DNA of 64,000 nt. Source: Sphaerolaimus hirsutus. Its lineage: Eukaryota; Nematoda; Chromadorea; Monhysterida; Sphaerolaimidae. Every line of letters begins with the position of its first letter. The first letter of the stretch is position 1. The stretch lies in NCBI GenBank assembly GCA_964036195.1, contig OZ038454.1:8494001-8558000 (forward strand), read 5' to 3'. Under the pieces are notes generated by a model. That model saw nothing but the letters and a program-made list of their open reading frames with translations. It had not been told where the DNA came from and made no database searches. Both the position numbers and the translations under genes were made by a program. Below are positions 22,617 to 34,200 of this stretch, in pieces.

Positions 22617-24467
22617 CAGGGGTGGCAAAATCTCAGAAAAAAATAAAAATAAAATAAAAATAAAATGGAATATTGAAGAATAAAATAAAATAAAATAAAA
22701 TGGAAAATTTAAGAATAAAAATAAAAATTGTATAAAAATTCGAATTTTTGTAAATTTTTTGTAAAATTGTATAAAAATTCGTATTTTTGTAAAATTGTAT
22801 AAAAATTCATATTTTTTGTAAAATTTTGTCTCATTGCTCGAGTCTCTACCTGTTTATTCATGGATCTGGGGGCAGTCCCAAGCATTGTAAAGTGTCAAAT
22901 GTCATGTCAAATGTCATGCAAAGTGTCAATTGTTATGACATGTAAAATGTAAAGTATCAATTGTCAAGCAAATTGTGTTCAAATCTCATGTTTTATTTCG
23001 AAATCTTTTGTTTTGTATCCAAATTTTGTTGTTGTTGACTCCAAAATATTATGTGAACATTTGGATACAAAAACATAAGATTTGGATATAAAACATACTA
23101 TGGATACAAAAACACAAGATTTGGATACACAATTTACACTTTGCATGACATTTGTCATGACAATTGCCACTTTGCTTGAAATTTTACATGACACTTGACA
23201 TTTTGCACGACAATTGATACTTTACTTTACATTTGTCATGACAATTGACACTTTGCATGACATTTTACAAATGTGCCCAATAGGGTTCAAACGATATGAC
23301 TTTTCGATATCGATATTCGATATTCGATATTTTTTTCTGAAACTCGATATTCGATATCGATACGATATGGAACCTCGATATCGATATTCGATATTCGATA
23401 TTGAAAAATGGTCGATATTCGATATTCGATATTTCGATATTTTCGATATTCGATATTGCGATTTGCTTTTGGTATAGCAAGGCATTTTTGAAGTGGCATA
23501 TTGTATTTTCATGTGGTTGCACACATGGTTAATCATCTCTTTACTGAAATGTGAATGGTACAAGTGATTTTAACAAGGTTTACATCACTCAAAAGTAGAA
23601 AATGGCAGAGAAATATGATGAATCAAAGTGTATCAGACAAATAACAATTGGTAGATATTACAGTTTATACTTATTACCTAACTGCTTAAGGGCATGTTGC
23701 AAAAATAGCATATCAGCATTTTCTAGCTTCAATTTTAGCACTCCGACAAAAATGACATTATATATACTGTACTTTTACTCATCAAATACAATACTATAAG
23801 CAAATCAGATCAATCATAAATATCTCAAAATGAAAATGAAAACTTAATTTAAGGACACAATACAGGTTCGATATATCGAAAAAATGGTCGATATTCGATA
23901 TCGATATTCGATATTTTTTCAAAATTTTCGATATCGATATTCGATATTCGATATTTTTTCAAAATTTTCGATATCGATATTCGATATTCGATATGAAAAA
24001 ATGGTCGATATCCGATATTCGATATTCGATACGATATATCGTTTGAACCCTAGTGCCCAACACACTCCAGTAGTCCTTCTACTGAAAATGCAAACCATTC
24101 TTATCAATAATTGTAACTTTACACTTGCAGCTAGCTAACAATACATATTGCATGCAACTTTTGAAAAGTAAGGGTAAAATTTGTCACAGGTTTTTCATGT
24201 AAGGTCTAATTATAACATTTTTCTGGCCTTGCACGCATGTTTCTGATTTTTTGTAAAATTTTTGTAAAATTTTTGTAAAATTTTTGTAAAATTTTTGTAA
24301 AATTTTTGTAAAATTTTTGTAAAATGAGTCATTTTATTTTATTAATGACTTTTGGGAATAAAATAAAATAAAATAAAATGAAACAAGAATAAAATAAAAA
24401 TAAAATAAAATTTTTATACAATTTTTATACAATTTTACTAAAATGAATTTTTATAAAACCAACCCTG
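22617..24467. mobile_element. hAT-like element with AAAATAAAAT interior, second of a tandem pair
   Basis: It begins CAGGGGTGGCAAAATCTCAG and ends TTATAAAACCAACCCTG. Perfect target repeats CTCGTGAC flank it (22609-22616 and 24468-24475). The left one is shared with the upstream copy. It is interrupted by a CCCTGTAAA-family fragment (about 22866-23272) and by the complete hAT-like element at 23281-24052. Confidence 0.85.
23281..24052. mobile_element. hAT-like MITE with CGATAT interior
   Basis: It begins TAGGGTTCAAACGATATGAC and ends ATATATCGTTTGAACCCTA. Perfect 8-bp repeats GTGCCCAA flank it (23273-23280 and 24053-24060). About 180 bp at each end consist of TCGATATTCGATATCGATAT iterations. These are self-complementary both locally and between the ends. 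Confidence 0.9.
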
Positions 24468-24475
24468 CTCGTGAC

Positions 24476-25206
24476 TGATGTTCAAAAGCCCAATTCAACT
24501 ACATTCATCGATTGCCCCCAATTTTATTCTTATATACTGTAAATCCTTGCATATTTTTGCTTGAAAATATTTTTTGTCAGACTTTTTTTTGTCAGGTATT
24601 CAACTATTTGAACCAGGGAACTATTCCAGGGGAGGGTCTCTCTTTATATTGGGATTTTTAACCATAATTCAATCAATCAACTGCAAAATGCTTAATGTAC
24701 AGAAAATTCTGGCCATTTGCTACCAGTCAGAAGATGCATGTTATCATATGGATATTAAAAAAAGAAAGTGTACAGAAAATTTGAATAAACCATTTACATC
24801 AGTTACATTTGTGCACTTGCACAGTGGTACACTTGTATGTTTTCTTTACTAACTTAGAAATTAGCAGTTCTTAGCAATTAATACCAACCCACAAGCAAAT
24901 GATACCAACGGTACCAACCTCCAAATTGGTACCACTTCACTGCAACTTACTATCAGTCCTACAAACACACGTTTAAATTCTTGAAACACCCACATCCCAC
25001 TATTTATGCTCTGGAGACCTGAACAAACCAGACTAAACCGTGGATGTATTTAAAAAAATTTAATTCAGCTACTGTCCAACATTTTGAATGATTCCACACT
25101 ATGTCAATGTAGACCCCTTCTTTACAGTAAAAGCTGAGGTGTTGCTGACTCCCAACTAGGGTTGGCAAGCAATTTTTTAGGCCATTTTTTCAAAATTGCT
25201 AGCAAA
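24476..25206. other. Region upstream of the lectin-sushi-kelch gene
   Basis: A lone hAT-like end, TAGGGTTGGCAAGCAATTTT, lies at about 25152, just before the start codon. Its partner was not found. No clear TATA box is visible. The rest is AT-rich and unassigned. Confidence 0.4.
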
Positions 25207-28200
25207 ATGAAGACAATACGATCTATGAAGACAACCATGGGGCTAAATCATATCTTGATTATATTTGTGAAGCTATTACAGCTACCCGAGACAGATGCAG
25301 TAGACAATTCAGCACTCAACTGTCCATGTTTTGGTGAAATTGAGGCACAAATCATATACCATGGTGGTATTTGCTTTCTGACCTTCCACAATAGCACAAA
25401 GAATATGAATTTTTCTGAGGCAATACTTGATAAACATGGAATGGATCATGGATGCATGGAACAATACACATTAGCTGTTTTACCAGATACACATATCAGG
25501 ATATTAGTGTCACATTTCATTAGACAATCACCTTCATGTAAAGTTGCTGTTCGGCTACGGGTGGCACTGCATAAACAGTCTGATGGTTGGATGTGGGCAT
25601 TATCTAAAACTGGAAGGAATATATCTATTTCTCCATTGGATGTAAGTTCATTTTTCTGCAATGTATACTGCAACATGAGAATTATCAAAATTGAATTATC
25701 AAAACTATACATTTGCCATTTTTAAAAACCTTCCCTTATTTTTTAATAACAAGCTCTTTTGTGCTTTTTTGTGTGGTTGAGGCAACCTTTCGTCATCTAG
25801 TGAATTTGAGTTGATGTTAGATCTGTACTTTCAAATTCAAATCTGTTTTTAGTAATTCTGGAAGTACCAATCAGCATGTAGTTCAGTACTTTTTTGCACA
25901 AACTTGAAAAAAAAAGTTTTGTTCTATTGTAGGTCATTTGGAATGGAGAAGGATCAACACTGGCACATGAAGATCACTCTGGTGCAGTGTTGGATGTGGA
26001 CACAGGGCAGTTGGTCTCTGCTGACAACAGTGAGCCACTTGGTCCACTCTTGATGGCCACCCCAGCAGCAGGTGTGTGATGCCTTTTGTAGTGGGGTATT
26101 ATATTGAGCCATTACTGACACACACCTGCATTCAAAACATGTGCACACACTGCACACATTTCCAAATATTTCATTTTTAATCAACTAATTGAATTTCAGA
26201 AAGTTTTCTGGGGGAAGTGTTTTTAGGTGGAGCAGGAAAAGGGTGGTGGGAAATGAGTAACAAACTTCTGCATTTTCGTTGGGCCAAATCACATTGTATC
26301 AAATGGCATGTTTTTACAATGACTCCAGATTGTAAAGAAGCAAATAATCAAATCTGAATCATATGGAAATGAATATTTGTTGACTATGTCACTAAAACAT
26401 AGACCCAAATTACTGGCATGGAATGACCCATAAGTAGTGATGAAAAGTGCCAGAAACAAGGGTACCAAGAGCCAATGACACCATGGCACCATCCTTAATA
26501 TCGGCGAAAGGCACCAAGGGTACCATTCAAAAAGTGAGCAACAGGCGCCATGGGTGCCACTGGAAAAGGATGCCAAGCGCCAATGGTGCCATGGCGCAGC
26601 ACCTTTGGCACCCTCAAATGGCACCAGCACTACAGGGTCAAAAAATCTATATAGTATAATGTGTAAAGATATCAATGAATTTTTTTCACACAATCAATAG
26701 AAAAATCAGTCAACTACCACTGTGATAAATATAACAGTGCAGCCATTATGACACTTACGCTACTACCTCGAATTATCCACCCCTTGAATTAACCCCCCCA
26801 TCGAATTAACCCCCTCAAAATGGGCTGGGGAAATAATAAACCCCCCCTCGAAATACCCCCCCTCCTGAATGATGGATATCGTGTATGCAATGTACATGAT
26901 GTATTTATTACTACTAATTTGGATTGCAGTGACACTTTTACGCTCATTTGTGTACAGATGTATTTAAACCTATAGCCCAAATATGACCTACTTTCTCACG
27001 TTTATTACCGTTTTTGTGTATGAAAAAGCGTATTCTTTACTATGAATTTCACAAAAATTTCTGACGAAATAATAACCCCCCTCGAATTAACCCCCCCTCA
27101 AATTTTGCTGGCGAAATAATAAACCCCCATGGGGGTATTTTGAGGTAATACGGTAGATTAATTCTTAGACATCTAAGACACTTAAATTAGACATTAAGCC
27201 TTTGGTACTTGGCCCCCTACATGAGAAAAGTTTCAAACTGTGTTACAGAAAGTTCAAATGTGTATATCTCACTCGAATCTTCACGCTTTTTTGGTTCTGT
27301 CAGCATATTGAAATATTATTGCACCACATAACATGTCATTCCTGACTGCATTTCAGCTGGAATCTCCTCTTATTTTGCTTGTCAGTCAGGGCTATTTGGA
27401 GATTCAGCTGAAGATATCACATTTCATGCAGCTAGCAAACACATTTGTCAACAAGAATACCACAGGGGTGCCAGCTGCTTCGGATTTTCACTCAAAGAAG
27501 ACACCAACTCTGGTGATAACTTAAGCTGCTTGAAGCAAAATGCTTTTACCCAACATATCCGTACAGTATCTGTATGGCAATATCCATTTTTGTGCTTTGT
27601 GTCCATGCACCCTACTTTGAAAACTATGATGTGTTTGGGCACATTAAGTGTCGACAATGCTACAATTAACAATTGGTGCCTGATACGGTGTTTATGAAGC
27701 ACCATGTTGTGATGTAAGAGTTCCAGAAAATAAATAGGACACCCATGATAAATTAATAAAATTCCAGAGTTCCAAATTCCAGAGTAAATATTCCATGTTG
27801 CCATGAAACTGACACTAGTCATCAATCACAAAGGGTACAGCAGAAAAATTTATTTAACTACAACTAGGGTGTCAAATTTCCGTTTCCGTTTTCCGTTACC
27901 GCCTTTCCGCAGGAAAATTTTTTACCTTTCCGTTTTCCGTTTTCCGGCAGCCGAAAATTTTTTACCTTTCCATTTTCCGTTTTCCGGCAGCTGAAAATTC
28001 TTTGACCTTTCCGTTTCCGTTTTTCCGGCCCATTTTTCCGTTTTCCGGCTGAAATATTTTTACCTTTCCGTTTCCGTTTTACCAGGCCATTTTTCCATTT
28101 TCTGGCTCGATTTTCAGTTTTCTGGCATTTTTCCATTGTTTTTCCAATCTGTATTTTTTTCCACTATGGTGTTTTTAACTACCAGGTTCTTCTGTCATTC

Positions 28201-31200
28201 ATAATTTTTATCTGTATCCAAATCTGTAAAAAACACGAAGTAATTTTGGACACATACTTTGCAGTCCGCTGAGTATACTTTTTACTGTTCAGTTACATAC
28301 AAGTTCACTTTTGCTAAATTCTTATTGTTGTTGTAGTGTATTTTTACTACTTTTTGATGATTTTTTGTTGTTTCAGTTAAGCTTGAACTACAAGTGAAGT
28401 TACTGGCATGATCCATAGTTGCAGAATGTACAGCTCCCACAATCAAAGCCAAACAGGCAAACCTGCATGCAGGTTTTCCTTCTGCAAATTTGTCTATTAC
28501 CGTGCAAATTTCACTGATTTTTTCCATTTCCGTGAAAATTTCGCTTTCCGTTTTCCGTTTTCCGGCATTTCATTTTTCCGTTTTCCATTTTCCGGCCAAC
28601 AATTTTTTTTACCTTTCCGTTTTCCGTTTTCCGGCAGAAATTTTTTTTTTACCTTTCCGTTTTCCGTTTTCCGTAAAGTGAAAAATTTTTACCTTTCCGT
28701 TTTCCGTAAAAAAATTTTTTGACACCCTAACTACAACTACCAAGAGGACCACAGAAAAATTGACAGGTTCCGCATGCACAAGACACAGCAAAAATGGGTG
28801 ATTCATCCTGATAAAATTGCCCTATGTCATTTTCCAAAAGCTATGCAGTATGCACATACATAATCCACTTGTTCATTCAGATCCTTCACAAATTACCATC
28901 CACGATTCTTTGACAAAATAAAAAGTCCATAGTCACTGATGTCCCTGCAACTGCCCATCATTCTCAGCTTTAAATTACTCAACCACATTCAATAAATTGT
29001 TAGATGGTACAAATTTGGTAGTCAACCTTGTTTTAAGGGTAACTAGAACATTCTGTAACTTAATGACAGTAATAAACACCTTCCCGGTCAAGTAAGCCAC
29101 CCATTTTTTTATTTCACTTCGGAAGCTATATCTCAGGCTATGGTGGGGTTATAGAGCTGAAACTTTGTGAATATATAGTTGTAACATCCCTCTACTCTGC
29201 ATCAATGGGTGGAGGCATGGCGACTCACTACATGGTGGGTCCCAACAATTTTTTGCCAGGATTTCAGTGTCCCAAACAAGTACACCACACACTTGATAAG
29301 CTACACTAAAGGGGCTGTATCTCCAGTTGCGGGGGTGGTAGAAAGCTAAAATTTTGGGGGTATCTTGGCAACAGCCACCCCTACTATACTCCAGTAGGGC
29401 AGCTCCCAACGACCCACTACAGCTTGTGCAGCTTTGTATAAAGTTGTTGTTTTTTAAAAAACCACTTAGAGTCCCAAGCAAGTTCACCACCTAAACAAAT
29501 TAAAAATTTGTTTTGAGAACATTCCTTCTATAAAAACTGAATCAGGTTTTAACCCTAGTTCTGCTAATTAAATTTTTTTCCTTTGTTCAGCCACCCCCAC
29601 ATAAATGGCAGACCAAAAATTTCATTTTAAACCAATTTTTTGTTCCACAATTTAAAAATTGGTTTACAAAGTTCAGTAGAAAAGGGTCTAATGTTCAAAG
29701 TTACATAAACAACATCACCTCCAAAATGGCAACATACGTAAATTTATTTGGGTGGAATGAAAAAGTGAAAATTCTGTAAACTTTTGTTCCTGCAATGACA
29801 TCATTATGATATCATAGAGTTCACCCCAAATAAATTTGACTATTTCGCCATTTTGGAGGTCATGTTGTTTACGTAACTTTGAACCTTAGACCCTTTTCTA
29901 CTGAACTTTGTAAACCAACTTTTAAAGTGTGGAACAAAAAATTGGTTTAAAGTGAAATTTTTGGTCTGCCATTTATGGTGGGGGTGGCTAAACAAAGGCA
30001 AAACATTTAATTAGCAGAACTAGGGTTAAAACCTGATTCCGTTTTTATAGAAGGTATGTTCTCAAAACAAATTTTTAATTTGTTTAGGTGGTGAACTTGC
30101 TTGGGACACTTGAGTCATTTTTTAAAAAACAACAACTTTATACAAAGCGGCACAAACTGTAGTGGGTCGTCGGGAGCTGCCCTACTGGAGTATAGTAGGG
30201 GTGGGTGTTGCCAAGATACCCCCAAAATTTTAGCTTTCTGCCACCCCCCCCCCAACTGGAGATACAGCCCCTTTAGTGTAGCTAATCAAGTGGGTGGTGT
30301 ACTTGTTTGGGACACTGAAATCCTGGCAAAAAATTGTTGCATATAGGGCGACCCACCCTGTAGTGTGTCACCATGCCTCCCCCCATTGATGCAGAGTAGA
30401 GGGATGTTACAACTATATAGTCACAAAGTTTCAGCTCTATAACCTCACCATAGCCCGAGATATAGTTTCCGAAGTGAAATAAAAAAATGGGTGGCTTACT
30501 TGACCGGGAAGGTGTTAAGTAAATTTTTTTTATAAAAAATAAGAAATTTTCCATGAATGCCACAGGCTCACAGCCACAGTGCAGTTTTGGTCAACAGTGC
30601 AGACTGCACATTGGTTACAGGTATTTTCGATATTTTTAGCATTTGCTGGTGGGCGAGCTTTTATCGCCTGGTCATTGATCATACACATGAAAGTGGTAAA
30701 AGAGTTTTGGTGTTTGAAATATCCCGCTGACCAGCACCTCGCGCCGGAATTAGCGTTTACCAGCTAATTTTACAAAGATGAATTGGTGTGTATCCTAAAC
30801 TTGCGTATCACAAAAAAGAAAAATCAAGATGGTTTATTCACAGTGACTATTCGTAGGACAAAAAAGTGGAATGGCACAATTCTCTATTAACCGGTGAGCC
30901 ACTGGCTCGAAATTTACCTCTACGCCATTGGCGTATCTCTTGAACTTCTTCTGCACAGGTTCGTCGCCGTTGGCGTGCGCCTGCTGACTGCCGTTGCCAT
31001 TCGGTCGCTGCTGTTTCGGGCCGGCGCCGTTCGAGCGTTTCGGAGGTGCCATGATCGGAAATGAGCTAAGTTTCGATGAAATGAAGTCCGTATGAGTGTG
31101 TCTATTGTGACCGCTCTGTATTTATACTCTGGCGCGTGGCTTCGTATAATCGTTTTTCATTTTTGCGCAGTTCAGCGGAAGGCGGCTGCCTTTGATCTAT

Positions 31201-34200
31201 GGATTATCCTGATATCGGCGGATGGATCTACGTCGCTTAGCGAGCCGTCTGTTGCAGCATTTTGGATCGTGTGAGTTGATTGTGGTTAGATTTTTATCGG
31301 CTGAGTTGCATTGTTGCGTTAAGTTTTCGATTATCTTTTGCTTAATCGATGTTAGATTGAAGTTGATATGGCAGTACCGGAATTAGTTGGAAGTAGTGGG
31401 GCTGTTTTAGTAAAGTATTTCCTTGGAAATGCTTTTTTGGAATGATATTGGTTGGGTGGGAATGTGAATTATGTGGCTCCACTTTCCTCTCATTTTTTAT
31501 TTAGCATTTTGTCTTTAACATCATGAGATATCATAATCAATCATCATGCACACAACACAGCACATATTTTGTGGATTTACATAAAAGTGAAGACTCAATG
31601 CTCTGCGCTAAAGTGGATGATGCTGAAAATTACTATGGTAAAGCATGGTTTTGATGGAACTTGGTTTGGGGTAATGGATTATTGCTCTGTTCCTTTACAT
31701 CAATATTACAGTATTCAGGAGAAAAGACATATATAAGAAGTGCGAGGAACTCCTTTTGTACACTCTGAACAATGATCCATTCTAAATAGTTATTTACATT
31801 ACAAGATAATACTACTGACAGCTGTTGTGTTAATCAGGTCAGATTCATAATGTTTTTTGACACCCATGTGTAATTTGTGCATATGGACACATATGAAGTT
31901 ATGTGTAGATCGAGTAGGTCGTGTTCATAGAACTTGAACGTTCATAAAACCAAAAAACTAAAAAACTCTCCCCCGTCACTCACGACCATGACTCCACCCC
32001 TGAAGTCTACGGAGTCGAGCTCGCGAACACATTGGTGATCGCTGCCCAACCCCATTGCGCCCGCCATCATGTTGCAAACGATGCGTTTCAGGTCGTGGGC
32101 GCTGTGCGAGCGAGGCTCGATGCCGTGACCCTTCCAGATGACGTTGTACCGGCTGAGCGTGCTGCAGATGTGCTTGATGGCCGCCGCGTTAGTCTCCGGG
32201 GTGGGAGCTTCGGGCTGTGAGGTGGGGGGTAGAAATTTTGAGGTGTGTGTATGAGAAGGTGTGTGCATTTCCGGTGTATGTAACCTTACTGTTGAGCACT
32301 TTACCAAGGGCCTGATGCTCAACAGGGGTTCCATACTGACTTTTGTCTATATTTAGTTTGCTAGTTTCATCAATAAACCCTGATGGCGAATAATGATGTC
32401 TGTAGCGTGTACCTGATAGGCATGAATAGATCCTGATGCTACTCATGCTTCTCAGGTTTTTTTTGTGAGTACATATTTGTTTTTCTGGTGATACTCGCTG
32501 TATGTGCATTGCCGAAATGCACAAGCAATTGCACAGGGACAACGGAATCATTTTCGATATTTTTAGCATTTGCTGGTGGGCGAGCTTTTATCGCCTGGTC
32601 ATTGATCATACACATGAAAGTGGTAAAAGAGTTTTGGTGTTTGAAATATCTCGCTGACCAGCACCTCGCACCGGAATTAGCGTTTACCAGCTAATTTTAC
32701 AAAGATGAATTGGTGTGTATCCTAAACTTGCGTATCACAAAAAAGAAAAATCCAGATGGTTTATTCACAGTGACTATTCGTAGGACAAAAAAGTGGAATG
32801 GCACAATTCTCTATTAACCGGTGAGCCACTGGCTCGAAATTTACCTCTACGCCATTGGCGTATCTCTTGAACTTCTTCTGCACAGGTTCGTCACCGTTGG
32901 CGTGCGCCTGCTGACTGCCGTTGCCATTCGGTCGCTGCTGTTTCGGGCCGGCGCCGTTCGAGCATTTCGGAGGTGCCATGATCGGAAATGAGCTAAGTTT
33001 CGATGAAATGAAGTCCGTATGAGTGTGTCTATTGTGACCGCTCTGTATTTATACTCTGGCGCGTGGCTCCGTATAATCGTTTTTCATTTTTGCGCAGTTC
33101 AGCGGAAGGCGGCTGCCTTTGATCTATGGATTATCCTGATATTGGCGGATGGATCTACGTCGCTTAGCGAGCCGTCTGTTGCAGCATTTTGGATCGTGTG
33201 AGTTGATTGTGGTTAGATTTTTATCGGCTGAGTCGCATTGTTGCGTTAAGTTTTCGATTATCTTTTGCTTAATCGATGTTAGATTGAAGTTGATATGGCA
33301 GTACCGGAATTAGTTGGAAGTAGTGGGGCTGTTTTAGTAAAGTATTTCCTTGGAAATGCTTTTTTGGAATGATATTGGTTGGGTGGGAATGTGAATTATG
33401 TGGCTCCACTTTCCGGTACTATGTGGGTGGGTTAGATGAGTTGATCGATTTCATAATCGAGTAAATCCATTTCATTATGTCGACGTGTGTGCACAAGTTA
33501 TGTTTGGTAGTGAGGTGTGGGAAATTGATAATTAATTTTGTAAGCGTCGTGTTCATTGGTTCTATGGGGAATTCCATTTTGTGTAAATTTCTCATAAGAT
33601 CTAATATGCGTTTGGTAGCATCTGACAGATCGCTGCATATTTCTAGGTATCGTTTGGCTTGGGCATATAGGGTGTTGTATCCTAGCTGTCTTTGCACGTT
33701 GCTTGATACATGCGTGTTTTTTACTATGTTGAATTTGTAGTCATCTGTTTTATTCCACAGGTTGAATTTTGGGCGTTTGGCGACGATGCTGATGTCGAGA
33801 TCGAGGAAATGGACTCTCGTCCCGTTTTCGGAGGTGTCTGGTTCAAGAGTTAGTTCTGTGCCATATATATCGGTGCACATGGCTCCGAAGTTTTTCTGGT
33901 TGATGACTAGAATGTCGTCCACGTATCTTTTTGTTCTGTGCAATGTTCTAGCACATATGTTATTACTTTTGTTGCCTAGGAATCTGTATTCCATGCCAGC
34001 TAGGGTTAAATTTGCAATGTCACTAGAGGCACTGCCTCCCATTGGTATGCCCAATGTCTGCCGGTATATTGTGCCACAGAATTTTATGTAGGTGTTCCCC
34101 AGAACCGTTTGTAGAAGTTCTGATGTTTTCTGGACTGATAGAATTTTTCCGGGGTTATTTGTAGTGTTTTGAGTTGCTTTGTTTTTGTAGATTCTGAAGC

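Larger units (their letters stand above)
30623..31487 (-). repeat. Truncated pseudo-LTR A
   Basis: It matches pseudo-LTR B from 32550 to 33414 at a constant offset of 1927, with only about seven differences noticed. It is cut off inside the exon a-b intron. It joins AT-rich host-like DNA directly at GGTTACAGGT|ATTTTCG. Confidence 0.8.
31853..33414 (-). repeat. Pseudo-LTR B (downstream of RT)
   Basis: A 1562-bp direct repeat of 38695-40256 at a constant offset of 6842. Differences are few (for example CACCC/CACGC near 31862 and CCAGATGG/CAAGATGG near 32755). It begins five bases after the RT stop codon, so the RT transcript must run into it. Confidence 0.85.

Noticed and set aside
23222..23563. 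Long frames in the CGATAT and TTTCCG repeats
   Set aside because: They encode only iterated residues (ISNIEYRY, RKRKGKNF types) and arise from simple sequence in transposon ends.
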